Part shown: positions 51,616-60,504 of the stretch, in pieces
Layout of the letters: every line of letters starts with the position of its first letter
How positions within the stretch are numbered: position 1 is the stretch's first letter
Assembly: GCA_902809825.1 (NCBI GenBank)
Contig: LR778114.1
Span: 434,001-498,000, forward strand
Direction of reading: 5' to 3'
Source: Candidatus Hydrogenisulfobacillus filiaventi
Lineage (GTDB): Bacteria > Bacillota > Sulfobacillia > Sulfobacillales > R501
Length of the DNA stretch: 64,000 nt
Notes under the pieces: generated by a model
Seen by the model: the letters and a program-made list of their open reading frames with translations, nothing else
The model's database searches: none
What the model was told of the DNA's origin: nothing
Made by a program: the position numbers and the translations under genes

Positions 51616-52392
51616 ATGCAGGAGGCGGCGGAAGGCAGCGCCGGCATGCTCCGGCGGCGCTGGCGGGAACGCCAGCGCCAGCGCTACAGTCCGGCGCTAG
51701 CAGCGGCGCTGGCCGCGCTGGGGGACGAGGCCGGCGACTGCTGGCTGGTGCGGCTGCGGCGGCCGCCGGCGCCGGTGACGGCGGTTATCCGCAGCTGGCT
51801 GGGGGAGGTCGCCGCCGGCTGGGTGGTAGCGCCGGCAGCCGGATGGGACTACGCCGCCGGGGGGGACCGGGAGTTCCTGGCCTACCCGGAGGCGCTGGAG
51901 GCCGACCCGTTGGCCCTCCTGGGGCTGGCGTTCGTGTGGGCCGGTACGGACGCGGCCCGCTGGTGCCGGCTGATTCCCCGCCTGGGGCCGCTGGTGGGCC
52001 CTGCGGTCCTGGCCGGGGCCCCGGCCGCGCAGGCGGGCGCGGTGCTGGCCGCCTGGGCCGGGCGGTACCCGCAGGCGGAGGTGCCGCCGGGCGTCCGGCA
52101 GGCCTGGGCGGCCGCCGGCGGCGGGGAGGTGTTCGCTGCCTGTGCCTGGCCGGCCTGGCCCGACACCGGCGCGGAGCGGGCCATGCTGGAAGCGGGGCTG
52201 GTGCCGCACGGGGCGGACGGGCAGCCGCCCCCCGATCCCTTGCCGGTGCTGGCCGCCTCCGCCGGACTGGCGCCCGCACAGCGGGTGGAAACCCTGGGGC
52301 TGGTGGCCAAGGCGCTGGAAAGCTGGGAGCTCGGGCGGCGGTGGGCGGCGGCCCGGGCGGCAGAGGAGGCGGGCCGGCATGGTCTTGAGTGA
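51616..52392 (+). CDS. Protein of unknown function upstream of dcd
   Basis: 258 residues; ATG at 51616 behind GGAAGGGGAGCGGGG. An Arg-rich start (LRRRWRERQRQRYSPALAAA) is followed by an Ala/Gly/Trp-rich sequence with no membrane helix and no motif that I recognise. Its end overlaps the dcd gene by 14 bases, so the two are coupled. The preceding 230 bases hold no clear element except the possible yktB promoter. Confidence 0.6.
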   Translation: MQEAAEGSAGMLRRRWRERQRQRYSPALAAALAALGDEAGDCWLVRLRRPPAPVTAVIRSWLGEVAAGWVVAPAAGWDYAAGGDREFLAYPEALEADPLALLGLAFVWAGTDAARWCRLIPRLGPLVGPAVLAGAPAAQAGAVLAAWAGRYPQAEVPPGVRQAWAAAGGGEVFAACAWPAWPDTGAERAMLEAGLVPHGADGQPPPDPLPVLAASAGLAPAQRVETLGLVAKALESWELGRRWAAARAAEEAGRHGLE

Positions 52393-52996
52393 AGCGGTGC
52401 TGCGGGATCGGCTTAACGCCCCCCTGGATCACCGGCTGGTCATTACCCCCCTGCTGGACCCCGGGCAGATCCGGGGCAGTTCGGTGGATGTGCGCCTAGG
52501 TACCGAGTTCATCCTGCTCAAGCGTTCGGCGCGGGCGCCGATCGATCCCCGCGGGCTGCCGCTGGAGGGCGGGGAGGAGAGCTGGGCCGATTACCAGGAA
52601 CGGGTATCGGTGCCGGTAGGGGAGCGGATGATCCTGCACCCCAATCAGCTGGTGCTGGGCGCGACCCTGGAGTTCTTGGGGGTGCCCCGCGATTGGATGG
52701 CGTACGTGATCGGGCGCTCCTCCTGGGGCCGGTTGGGCCTTATCGTGGCCACCGCCATCATGGTGTCGCCCGGATACCGGGGCAGCCTTACCCTCGAGCT
52801 GGCCAACCTGGCCGACACCCCTATCTACCTGTATCCCGGCACCCGCGTGGCCCAGCTGGTCTTCCACAGTCTGGAGGAACCGGCGGCGGCTTACGGGGCC
52901 GGCGGCAAGTACACGGGGCCGGTCGGGCCCGAGTTCTCCAAGCTGGGGGAGGACCGGGACTGGGCGGTCATCCGGGCCCTGGCCCCGCGGCCGTGA
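52379..52996 (+). CDS. dcd: dCTP deaminase / dUTPase-fold enzyme
   Basis: 205 residues; ATG at 52379 with GAGGAGGCGGGCCGGC upstream. RGSSVDVRLGTEFILLKR and IGRSSWGRLGLIVATAIMV and SPGYRGSLTLELANLADTP are the trimeric dUTPase-fold motifs; Glu in TLELAN aligns with the catalytic Glu of dCTP deaminase. It converts dCTP to dUTP, or directly to dUMP if bifunctional. The stop overlaps the next gene as GTGA. Confidence 0.9.
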   Translation: MVLSEAVLRDRLNAPLDHRLVITPLLDPGQIRGSSVDVRLGTEFILLKRSARAPIDPRGLPLEGGEESWADYQERVSVPVGERMILHPNQLVLGATLEFLGVPRDWMAYVIGRSSWGRLGLIVATAIMVSPGYRGSLTLELANLADTPIYLYPGTRVAQLVFHSLEEPAAAYGAGGKYTGPVGPEFSKLGEDRDWAVIRALAPRP

Positions 52997-54123
52997 GCCG
53001 CCGCGACCTCGGCCTGCTCCTGCTGCTGACCGCTGCGGCCGCCGTGCTGGCCGCCTGGACCCGGCCGGTGGATGTGCGTGAATACGCCGCCTACAGCCGG
53101 GCCCTGCTCCATCCCCCCTGGGGATGGCAATGGCCGCGGGAATACCCGCCCGTGGCCGACGCCGTCTTCCTGCTGCCCCGGCTGCTGCCGCTCCCCTACG
53201 CGTCCGCCTTTGTCCTGGCTGCAGTGCTGGCGCTTACCGGCTACTGGCTGGTCATCCCCGCCCCGGAGCGGGGCCGGTTCTTCCTGTATGCCGTCCTGGG
53301 GTCCCTGTCCACCCTGGCTGCCCGCTACGACCTTGCCCCGGCCCTGCTCACCTGGGTCGGGGTGGGGGCTGCCGCCCGGGGCCGCTACCGGACCGCCTGG
53401 GCTGCCCTCGTGCTGGGGGCGGCCCTCAAGCTGTTCCCGCTGGCCTTGTTCCCCCTGCTGGCCCTGCAGGAGCGGCGGCAGGCGGGGCGCCGGGCCTGGG
53501 GGCATCTGGGGGCGGCCATGGCGCTCACCGGCCTCCTGCTGGCCTTTCCCCTGCTCTGGCATCCGCACGATGCCGGGGCAGCGGCCTGGATCCGCTGGTT
53601 GCTCCGCCGCCCCCCGCAGGTGGGCTCGGCCGCGGCGGTGCTGACCGCCCTGGCTGGGGGCCGGGCCCGCTTCGCCTTCGGGGCGGTGGCCATCATCGGG
53701 CCGGCCTGGCCGGCGCTGCTGCCGCTGGCCCTGGGGCTGGGGCTGTGGGGGCGGGCGGCCTGGCGCCTGAGGCGCGGGACCCTGGCCTGGGAAGCCGCCG
53801 CCACGGCTGCCCTGAGCGCCCTGCTCCTGGCCAGTAAGGTCTTTTCCCCGCAGTACCTGATCTGGCTGTTGCCGCTCTGGGCCCGGCAGCCCCTCCGGCC
53901 CTGGCGGGTGGGGGTGGCGCTCATCACCGGCCTCGGCTGGCCCTGGCTGTACCTGCCGGCGGTGGCCCGGATGCTGCACAGCCCCTGGCTGCCGGTGGTG
54001 GGCCTGCTGTTGCCCCTGAACGCTCTCCGCGCCGTGCTGCTGCTGCCCGACGCCTGGGGGGCGGAGCCGGCCGCGGCCGGGGCCCGGAGCCTCAGGGCTC
54101 CGGGCGGTGTACCTCTTCCATGA
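52993..54123 (+). CDS. Polytopic membrane glycosyltransferase-like protein (GT87/DUF2029 type)
   Basis: 376 residues; GTG overlapping the dcd stop. About ten helices. The first extracytoplasmic loop has DVREYAAYSRALLHPP and WPREYPPVADAVFLLP, the DxxxY and P-rich pattern of GT-C mannosyltransferases, and LGAALKLFPLALFPLLAL is the GT87 signature helix. SPQYLIWLLPLW near the end is also typical. It probably transfers sugar from polyprenyl-phosphate outside the membrane; donor and acceptor are unknown. It overlaps the convergent thiamine-binding protein gene by 32 bases. Confidence 0.78.
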   Translation: MSRRDLGLLLLLTAAAAVLAAWTRPVDVREYAAYSRALLHPPWGWQWPREYPPVADAVFLLPRLLPLPYASAFVLAAVLALTGYWLVIPAPERGRFFLYAVLGSLSTLAARYDLAPALLTWVGVGAAARGRYRTAWAALVLGAALKLFPLALFPLLALQERRQAGRRAWGHLGAAMALTGLLLAFPLLWHPHDAGAAAWIRWLLRRPPQVGSAAAVLTALAGGRARFAFGAVAIIGPAWPALLPLALGLGLWGRAAWRLRRGTLAWEAAATAALSALLLASKVFSPQYLIWLLPLWARQPLRPWRVGVALITGLGWPWLYLPAVARMLHSPWLPVVGLLLPLNALRAVLLLPDAWGAEPAAAGARSLRAPGGVPLP

Positions 54124-54406
54124 CCGCGCTCACCATGGCCTCCATCGATTCCGCCTTGTCCTGGCGGTCGTCGATGGTGACGGTGGTTACCACCCGGTCG
54201 GCACCCTGCTCGAAGGGGGCGGCATGCATCTGCCGCACCACCTCCCATACGCGGTCCAGGTCCCCTTCCAGGATGGTGGCGGTGGGGGTGAGCTGGGCAG
54301 CCACCCCCGGCGCCTGTTCGGCCAGGCGGTAGCAACGGGCGATATAGCTCGACACGCTGGCATGGTCGGTGCCTACCGGCCACACCTGCACTTCGACCAC
54401 AGCCAT
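54092..54406 (-). CDS. MTH1187-family thiamine-binding protein (DUF77)
   Basis: 104 residues. MAVVEVQVWPVGTDHASVSS, LTPTATILEGDLDRVWEVVR and QGADRVVTTVTIDDRQDK match the YkoF/MTH1187 fold, whose members bind thiamine or its pyrimidine. It stands alone. The ribosome site AGGGAGGACAGTCC precedes the start. Confidence 0.88.
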   Translation of the reverse strand: MAVVEVQVWPVGTDHASVSSYIARCYRLAEQAPGVAAQLTPTATILEGDLDRVWEVVRQMHAAPFEQGADRVVTTVTIDDRQDKAESMEAMVSAVMEEVHRPEP

Positions 54407-54484
54407 GGACTGTCCTCCCTTCCCCCGGCCCTGGGCGGGCCCGGGGTTAGGGTGCCCGGGAGCGGGCGGCTCATGCCCGGACGG

Positions 54485-54865
54485 TCAGCGGGTGAAGGGG
54501 GTCTCCCCCTTCAGGGTTTCGGTGAGCCGGTTTTTCCCGTCCACGAACACCACCCGGGGGTAGAGCCCCGGCAGCTCGTCGTCGGACAGGTAGGCATAGG
54601 CCATGATGATGACCAGGTCCCCGGGGTGGAAATGGCGGGCGGCGGAGCCGTTCAGGCAGACGGTATCCGGGTGCTCGTCATCGCGGATGACGTAGGTGAC
54701 CCAGTGGGCGCCGTTGGCGATGTTGGTGATGTGCACGAACTCGTAGGGCAGGATGTCGGCCGCCTCCGCCAGGGCGTAGCCCAGGGTGAGGCTGCCCTGA
54801 TAGTGCAGGTTGGCCTCCGTAACCGTGGCGCGATGAATCTTGGACTTCAGCATCTGGCGCTGCAT
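54485..54865 (-). CDS. panD: Aspartate 1-decarboxylase proenzyme
   Basis: 126 residues; ATG at 54865 with GAGGAGGATTGCGCC. Makes beta-alanine for pantothenate. MLKSKIHRATVTEANLHYQG with GSLTL gives the Gly-Ser self-cleavage site that yields the pyruvoyl group. YEFVHITNIANGAHWVTYVI and HPGDLVIIMAYAYLSDDEL are as expected. Length and start are typical. Confidence 0.96.
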   Translation of the reverse strand: MQRQMLKSKIHRATVTEANLHYQGSLTLGYALAEAADILPYEFVHITNIANGAHWVTYVIRDDEHPDTVCLNGSAARHFHPGDLVIIMAYAYLSDDELPGLYPRVVFVDGKNRLTETLKGETPFTR

Positions 54866-54929
54866 GGCGCAATCCTCCTCTGGTCCGGCGGCCGCGGAAG
54901 CCGGGTGCGCGGTTAGGCACGCTCCCTCT

Positions 54930-54935
54930 ATTATA
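54930..54935 (-). promoter_or_regulatory. -10 box of panD
   Basis: A perfect TATAAT on the minus strand lies 65 bases upstream of the panD ATG. No good -35 is seen at 16-18 bases, so an activator or a weak promoter is likely. Confidence 0.45.
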
Positions 54936-55007
54936 CTGTCCGCATCCCGGCCCCGCCCCTGCATGGCCGTCCCGGGCCCCGGGCAAGCTGCGAAGGGGGG
55001 TGGCACG

Positions 55008-55309
55008 ATGGAGGGGGAACAGGGGAGACCACCGCCGGTGCGTGAACATTCGCGGCCGCAGCCGGTGGTGGTGACCGACCTCAACCAGGCCTGGCGCCAG
55101 GAGCTCTGGTATCTGGACACCCTGGTGGCCTGCCTTTCCGCGGCGTCCGCCGCCTGCTGGCCCGCACCGCCGCCCCGTGGGGGCGCAGCCTGGACGAGGC
55201 GGTCTGGGCGCTGGAGGGGCTGGCGCGCCTGCCCGTGAAAGTCCTGCAGGCGATGGCGGGGGAACCGCTGGCGGGCCCCCGGGACATGCCGGGGGACGGT
55301 TCCTCATAG
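55008..55309 (+). pseudogene. Small gene with a frame change
   Basis: ATG at 55008 has GAAGGGGGG upstream. The first 41 codons (VVVTDLNQAWRQELWYLDTL) are well formed, then the good coding bias moves to the -1 frame (RRLLARTAAPWGRSLDEAVW and LEGLARLPVKVLQAMAGEPL) up to a stop at 55309. In the original frame the sequence becomes Cys/Pro/Arg-rich and ends at 55238. Total length is 302 bases, not a multiple of three. Either a one-base indel (real or sequencing) or a programmed shift near CCTTTCC. Family unknown. Confidence 0.5.
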
Positions 55310-55364
55310 CCTCCCTGCAGGAGGATGCCGCCGGCTCCGGGCGGGGCGGCAGGGGGAGAGGGCC

Positions 55365-56537
55365 GTGACCAGCAGCTGGGCAGGGTTGACCCCGGATACG
55401 CGGCGCCTGGCGCTGTCGCTGGGGCTGTGGGGGCTGGGCGCCGGGCTTTATGCCGTCATCTGGCCGCTGTATGTGGGCCGCCTGGGCGGCAATGCCCTGG
55501 TGCTGGGCCTGCTGTCCACCGTATCCGGGGTGGCCACCGCCCTGTCCATGATCCCCGGCGGGCGCTGGTCGGACCGGGTAGACCGGCGGCGCCTGCTGCT
55601 CTGGGGATGGGCGCTGGGGGTGCCGGCGCCCTTCCTGTACGCCTGGGCCCCGCGGTGGCCGTACCTGCTGCCCGGCCTGGTGCTCTATTTCGGCTCCTCC
55701 TTCAGCACCCCCGCCCTGCAGGCGGTGCTGGTGGAGGAGGTGCCGGCCGAACGCCTGGCCGGGGTGTACAACCTGGTGATGGCGGTCTTCGGGCTAGGGC
55801 TGGTGGCGGGGCCGGCCCTCGGCACCTATCTGGCGGCCCGGTGGGGGGACCGGCCGGTGTTCCTCCTGGCCGGCGGGCTCTATGCGGCTGCCACCGCGGT
55901 GCTGGGAGGCCTGCGCCCTCATCCCCCCCGTCCCGGCCGGCGACGCCGGTCCTGGACCCCCCGGGGACGGCCGCGCTTGTTCCAATGGACGTTGTTCGCG
56001 GCCGGGCTGGCGGTGGTGCAGGGACTGGCCTTTCCGTTTGTGGTCCCTTATCTGAAACAGGTGGGCCGGTTGCCGACTGAGACCCTGGGCATCCTGGGCT
56101 CAGCTGGGGTGTTGGCGGGGACACTGGCGGCGCCGGTCTGGGGGCGGGTGGGCCAGCGGCGGGGACTGCCCGCCACCCTGGGCCGGGGCATGCTGCTGGT
56201 CACCGCGGGCTGGATCCTGTTCCTCTGGCACCCTGACCGGCTGGACGTGGTCCTGGCCGCCACCCTGCTGCGCGGGGTGGGGGAGGCGGCGCGCGGCCTG
56301 GCCGGGGTGGCGGTCGGCCGCACGGTGCGGGCCGAAGAGGCCGGCACCGCCTTCGGGCTCTTCAATTTCGCCACCGAATTGGCGGGGGCGTTTGCACCCC
56401 TGCTGGGCGGCCTGCTCTACGACCGCTGGCCGGTGCTGCCCTTCGCCCTGGCGGCACTGGCCACCGGCATGTTGGGCTGGTGGCTGGTGGAGGGCCTGCC
56501 GGGGCGCCCGTGGCGCCCGCCGGGACTGGAGGTCTAG
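55365..56537 (+). CDS. Major facilitator superfamily transporter
   Basis: 390 residues, 12 membrane helices; GTG behind AGGGGGAGAGGGCC. GGRWSDRVDRRRLLLWGWAL is the loop 2-3 motif of the MFS and VVQGLAFPFVVPYLKQ opens the second half. EEAGTAFGLFNFATELAGAF resembles MdtG/YfmO-type drug exporters. The substrate is unknown. The fxsA gene follows after 13 bases. Confidence 0.86.
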   Translation: MTSSWAGLTPDTRRLALSLGLWGLGAGLYAVIWPLYVGRLGGNALVLGLLSTVSGVATALSMIPGGRWSDRVDRRRLLLWGWALGVPAPFLYAWAPRWPYLLPGLVLYFGSSFSTPALQAVLVEEVPAERLAGVYNLVMAVFGLGLVAGPALGTYLAARWGDRPVFLLAGGLYAAATAVLGGLRPHPPRPGRRRRSWTPRGRPRLFQWTLFAAGLAVVQGLAFPFVVPYLKQVGRLPTETLGILGSAGVLAGTLAAPVWGRVGQRRGLPATLGRGMLLVTAGWILFLWHPDRLDVVLAATLLRGVGEAARGLAGVAVGRTVRAEEAGTAFGLFNFATELAGAFAPLLGGLLYDRWPVLPFALAALATGMLGWWLVEGLPGRPWRPPGLEV

Positions 56538-56550
56538 AGGGAGGGAAGCG

Positions 56551-56937
56551 ATGGCCGCGATCTGGCTGCTGCTGGGGGCGGTGCCGGTGGTGGAGCTGGC
56601 CGCCACCCTGCTGCTGGCCCGCTGGGCGGGCTGGCCCTTCACCCTGCTGTGGACCGCGGGTTCGACCGCGGTCGGCATCGGTTTCGGCTGGTGGGGGACC
56701 CGGCACTGGCTGCGCACGGTGCGGGCGGAGTGGCGCGCGGAAGGCTTCCCTATCCATCGCCTCGGGGAGGGGCTGGTGGCGGCCCTGGCGCTGCTGCTGG
56801 TGGTCACCCCCGGTCCCCTGACCGGGGTGGCGGGCCTGGTCCTGAGCGTTCCTGCCGTCCGCTCCCGGGCCGGGGCCCGCCTGGCCCGCTGGGCGGGCCG
56901 CCGCCTGGCCGCCCGCCTGTGGCCGCCCCGGCTATAG
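56551..56937 (+). CDS. fxsA: FxsA family membrane protein
   Basis: 128 residues; ATG behind GAGGGAGGGAAGCG. PVVELAATLLLARWAGWPFT, then GEGLVAALALLLVVTPGPLT and LVLSVPAVRSRAGARLARWA, match the FxsA cytoplasmic-membrane family (in E. coli it relieves phage T7 exclusion when overproduced). Three to four helices. It overlaps the convergent dehydrogenase by six bases. Confidence 0.85.
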   Translation: MAAIWLLLGAVPVVELAATLLLARWAGWPFTLLWTAGSTAVGIGFGWWGTRHWLRTVRAEWRAEGFPIHRLGEGLVAALALLLVVTPGPLTGVAGLVLSVPAVRSRAGARLARWAGRRLAARLWPPRL

Positions 56938-57912
56938 GTCGGCAGCCGAGAGCACGTTGAGAACCGGAAGGCCCTGGAAAAAGCGGCGGATGTTCGCCCA
57001 GGCCGCCTCCACCATGGCCCGGTAGGCCTGGGCGGTGACCCCGGCAATGTGGGGGGAATACAACACCCGCCTGCGCACCTCCGGCGGGAGGGTGAGGAGC
57101 GGGTGGCCGGGGTCCGGCGGCTCCTGGTCGAACACATCCAGGGCGGCCCCGTACAAGGGCCCGTTGATCAGCGCGCGCCGCAGGGCGGCGGAGTCGACCA
57201 CGTCCCCCCGGCCCACATTCAGGAAGACGGCGCCGGACCGCATGCGGACGAAAAGGCGGTCGTCAAACAGGCCCCGCGTCTCCGGGGTGGACGGCAGGGC
57301 CACCGAGACCACATCCGCCTGGGCCAGCAGTTCGGTCAACGGCAGGTAGCGGAGGCCCAGGCGGGCTTCCGCCGCCAGGTCCCGGTGCCGTTGGTAGTAG
57401 AGGAGGCGGACCCCGAAGGGGGCTGCCAGCCCGGCCAGGGCCCGGCCGATGTGGCCCAGGCCCACAATCCCCCACTGCAGCCCGCTCAGGTCCCGCAGTC
57501 CCGGGCCCACCAGGGTCTCCCGTTCCTGAAATCGCCCCTCCAGGACCGCGTGATGGGCCTCCCCCATGCGGCGCAGAAGGTAGAGCGCGCTCAGGATCAG
57601 GTGCTCGGCCACCGCCTGGGCGTTGTGGCCCGGGTTGTGGGCTACCGTGACCCCCCGCGCCAGCGCCGCCGCCAGGTCCACCTGTTCGTGACCCGAGCCA
57701 ACCGTTTGCACGAACCGCAAACGGGGCGCCTTTTCCAGCAGGGCGGCGCCGACCGGCGTGCGCCCGACCAGGAAGGCGTCCGCCGCCGCCGCCAGCGCGG
57801 GGGGGACGGGTTCCGGCCGGCTCCAGTGCAACACCTCGAGGTCGTCCGGGTCCTCGAGACCCAGACGGTCCACCCAGCCGGAGGACAGGAACGACAGGAC
57901 CACCGGTGCCAT
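56932..57912 (-). CDS. D-2-hydroxyacid dehydrogenase family protein
   Basis: 326 residues. The NAD loop is WGIVGLGHIGRALAGLAAPF; catalytic residues are Arg in NVGRGDVVDSAALRRAL, Glu in VFDQEPPDPGHPLL and His in YSPHIAGVTAQAYRAM. It has the GHEQVDLAAALARGV entry of the glyoxylate/hydroxypyruvate reductase-like group. Substrate unknown. The start ATG at 57912 follows GGGAAAGGGGCGAGCGC. Confidence 0.9.
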   Translation of the reverse strand: MAPVVLSFLSSGWVDRLGLEDPDDLEVLHWSRPEPVPPALAAAADAFLVGRTPVGAALLEKAPRLRFVQTVGSGHEQVDLAAALARGVTVAHNPGHNAQAVAEHLILSALYLLRRMGEAHHAVLEGRFQERETLVGPGLRDLSGLQWGIVGLGHIGRALAGLAAPFGVRLLYYQRHRDLAAEARLGLRYLPLTELLAQADVVSVALPSTPETRGLFDDRLFVRMRSGAVFLNVGRGDVVDSAALRRALINGPLYGAALDVFDQEPPDPGHPLLTLPPEVRRRVLYSPHIAGVTAQAYRAMVEAAWANIRRFFQGLPVLNVLSAADL

Positions 57913-58270
57913 GCGCTCGCCCCTTTCCCGGGCGGCCGCCCCAGGCGGCCCCGCCCGCAGTTTCCGGCTTCCATCCTATGCTTCCGCCGGCCGTGCACAC
58001 AGGCGGGCGTTCGACAAATTCCAACACGGGCTCCCTTTTAAACTCCGGTTAAGCAGCTTTCGACCGCCTGCAGGCCAGCTTGGACGGCGGAAAAAAGAGG
58101 ATTTACCCCTATGCTGTCGAACGGTCCTTGGCAGGACGAGGGGAAAAACCTCGCCCCCTGTGCGGGGCGTGTCCGGATGGGCGTCGGGTCCCTTCCGCCG
58201 GGCCGGGGCGAAGGGGACGGTGGAGGCGGGCCGCGGGCCGGAGGGCGGCGGCCGGGTGACGAGGAGGACG

Positions 58271-58849
58271 ATGCCGGTGTTGTCGAAATCCCTGGCCTTT
58301 TTCGAAGGGGCGACGGTGGAGGTTTCGGTCCCGATTTTTTCCCAGCCTGAGGCCCGCAAACGGGGGCGGCGGACCCGGCAGGATGCCCTGCTGCCCGACG
58401 GGACGCCCCGCCCGAGCCGGCGGGAGCTCCTGGCCTACATCCTGGACCATGTGCTGTACCAGCTGGACCCGTCGGTGGGCGGCCCCATCTTCTGCAAGCA
58501 CATCGTGAAGCCCAACATCGAGCGGAACCGTGAAAGCATGTACCACATCGTGCTGGGGCCGGTGGAATGGTCAGGGGTGTGGGAAATCGTGGGCAACCGG
58601 CGCATGCTGGACGTGCGCGCGGTGAGCGTGCCCGGGCAGCGCCACTGGGTGCCGCAGATCATCCTCTCCCCGGGCAACTACGTGGGGGTGGACAATCTGA
58701 ACGGCATCGAGCTGTCGCGGGAGGCGCTGCGGGAGGCGATGATCGCCCGCGGCTTCGTGGATGCCGAAACCTTTGACCGGTTTGCGGCCCCCTCCCTGGC
58801 CGGACGCTACCGGGCGATCGCAGACGCGGTCCCTGGGATCTGGATGTAA
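58271..58849 (+). CDS. Protein of unknown function ahead of motAB
   Basis: About 192 residues. ATG at 58271 follows GAGGAGG closely; a GTG at 58277 is an alternative start. The basic stretch (EARKRGRRTRQDALLPDG) is followed by RRELLAYILDHVLYQLDPSV and IFCKHIVKPNIERNRESMYH, then a beta-rich core and a helical C-terminus (REALREAMIARGFVDAETFD). There are no membrane helices. I recognise no family. The 358 bases upstream (57913-58270) contain only AT-rich patches at 58015-58060 and 58090-58110, with no convincing promoter. Its place before motA suggests a flagellum-linked role. Confidence 0.6.
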   Translation: MPVLSKSLAFFEGATVEVSVPIFSQPEARKRGRRTRQDALLPDGTPRPSRRELLAYILDHVLYQLDPSVGGPIFCKHIVKPNIERNRESMYHIVLGPVEWSGVWEIVGNRRMLDVRAVSVPGQRHWVPQIILSPGNYVGVDNLNGIELSREALREAMIARGFVDAETFDRFAAPSLAGRYRAIADAVPGIWM

Positions 58850-58897
58850 GGAGGGGGCGGGGCCGGCAGGCAGGGTTCCGGGCAGGAGGACCTCATC

Positions 58898-59719
58898 ATG
58901 CGTCTGGATGTCACATCCATCGGCGGGATCATCTTCGGGGTGCTGGCGCTGGTGGGCGGTTTTGTGCTGGAGGGCGGCCGGGCGGGGGCGCTGTTGCAGG
59001 GCACGGCGGCCCTGATTGTCTTCGGGGGGACCATCGGGGCCACCACCGTCTCCTTCTCGGTGCGGGAGCTCAAGCTGGTGCCGTCCATGGTGCGCATGGC
59101 GCTGACCCGCAACGATTACGACCCGGTGGCCCTGATCGACCGCCTGACCCATTACACCGACGTTGCCCGCAAGCAGCAGCCGCTGGCCCTGGAGCCGGAG
59201 ATCGCGCGCACCCCGGATCCCTTCTTGGCCAAGGGGCTGCAGCTGATCGTGGACAACTCGGACCCGGACCTCATGCGCCAGATGCTGGAGACCGACCTCT
59301 ACGCCCGTTACAACGAGCTCCAGATCGGGGCCAGCATCTTCGAGCAGGCGGGGGGTTACGCCCCCACCATGGGCATCGTGGGGACGGTGATGGGGCTGGT
59401 GCACGTGCTGGGGGAGCTGAGCGGCAGCCCGGACCAGCTGGCCGCCGCCATTGGGCTGGCCTTCATCGCCACCTTTTACGGGGTCTCCAGCGCCAACCTG
59501 CTGTGGCTGCCCATGGGCCACAACCTGCAGGTGAAGGCCAAACAGGAGCTGCTGGCCCGGCAGATTTCCCTGGAGGGCCTGCTGGCCATCCAGCAGGGCA
59601 TGCCGCCCTCCATCCTCAAGGAGCGGCTTTTGAGCTTCATCCGGCCGTCCGGTGCGCCCAACAGCGGGCCGGGCGCCCAGGCCGAGGTCGCGGCGGCGGT
59701 GCCCCCGGAGGAGGGGTAG
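58898..59719 (+). CDS. motA: Flagellar motor stator protein MotA
   Basis: 273 residues, four membrane helices. IGGIIFGVLALVGGFVLEGG and FGGTIGATTVSFSVRELKLV start the protein. EQAGGYAPTMGIVGTVMGLV is the stator-pore signature, and the cytosolic loop with YTDVARKQQPLALEPEIAR supplies the charges that contact FliG. It forms the ion channel with MotB, encoded three bases after its stop. Confidence 0.95.
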   Translation: MRLDVTSIGGIIFGVLALVGGFVLEGGRAGALLQGTAALIVFGGTIGATTVSFSVRELKLVPSMVRMALTRNDYDPVALIDRLTHYTDVARKQQPLALEPEIARTPDPFLAKGLQLIVDNSDPDLMRQMLETDLYARYNELQIGASIFEQAGGYAPTMGIVGTVMGLVHVLGELSGSPDQLAAAIGLAFIATFYGVSSANLLWLPMGHNLQVKAKQELLARQISLEGLLAIQQGMPPSILKERLLSFIRPSGAPNSGPGAQAEVAAAVPPEEG

Positions 59720-59722
59720 GCG

Positions 59723-60472
59723 ATGAACGGGCGGGACCGGGATAACCAGGAGCGGCCACCGGAGTCGGCGGGGTCCATGCGCTGGCTGTTGACCTATTCC
59801 GACCTCATCACCCTCCTGCTGGCCTTTTTCATCATCCTCTATGCCCTGAGCCAGACCGAGGCGCAGAAATTCCAACTCCTGTCCCAGGCCCTGGCTCAGG
59901 AGTTTGACAGCCGGTCGGTGGTGGGGGTCTCCCCCGGTCCGTCCATCATCACCGGCCGGTCGGGCACCCGGGCGGCGGAAGGGGAGCTCAAGACCTTGAG
60001 CCGGCTAGAGGATGCGCTGCAGGCCCGCGTGACCCGGGCGGGCCTGGGCGGACAGGTGGCCGTTACCTCCACCCCGCGAGGCGTGGAGGTGAGCCTGAAC
60101 GCCTCCCTGCTCTTCCCCTCCGGCTCGGCGCGGCTCAGTCCCAAGGCGGTGGCGCTGATCCGGAGCGTAGGCCAGGTGCTGAAGACGGTGCCCAATGACA
60201 TCGAGGTGGCGGGGTATACGGATTCCCGGCCTATCCGTACCGCCCAGTACCCCAGCAACTGGCAACTGTCGGCCATGCGTGCGGCCAACGTGGTCTGGGT
60301 CCTGGCCCAGGTGCCCGGCATCCGCCCGCAGCGGCTGTCCTTGGCCGGCTTCGGCCGTTATCATCCGGTGGCCAGCAACGCCACCCCGGCCGGACGCCAG
60401 GCCAACCGGCGGGTGAACATCCTGGTGCTCCGCCCCTCGGTCGGGGAGGTAGCCATCGGGCAGGGACCTTAG
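59723..60472 (+). CDS. motB: Flagellar motor stator protein MotB
   Basis: 249 residues. One membrane helix, RWLLTYSDLITLLLAFFIIL, contains the Asp (YSD) that carries the ion. The OmpA-like peptidoglycan-binding domain (FPSGSARLSPKAVALIRSV, VAGYTDSRPIRTAQYPSNWQ, GRQANRRVNILV) follows. The Tyr/Leu-rich helix is as in proton-type MotB, but ion choice is not certain. Confidence 0.95.
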   Translation: MNGRDRDNQERPPESAGSMRWLLTYSDLITLLLAFFIILYALSQTEAQKFQLLSQALAQEFDSRSVVGVSPGPSIITGRSGTRAAEGELKTLSRLEDALQARVTRAGLGGQVAVTSTPRGVEVSLNASLLFPSGSARLSPKAVALIRSVGQVLKTVPNDIEVAGYTDSRPIRTAQYPSNWQLSAMRAANVVWVLAQVPGIRPQRLSLAGFGRYHPVASNATPAGRQANRRVNILVLRPSVGEVAIGQGP

Positions 60473-60504
60473 AACGGCGGTCCAGGGAAGGAGACCGGAA
60501 ACGA

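Noticed and set aside
58015-58110. Sigma-D (flagellar) promoter before the gene at 58271
   Set aside because: TAAA at 58039 has only a partial CGA core at the right distance; too weak to report.
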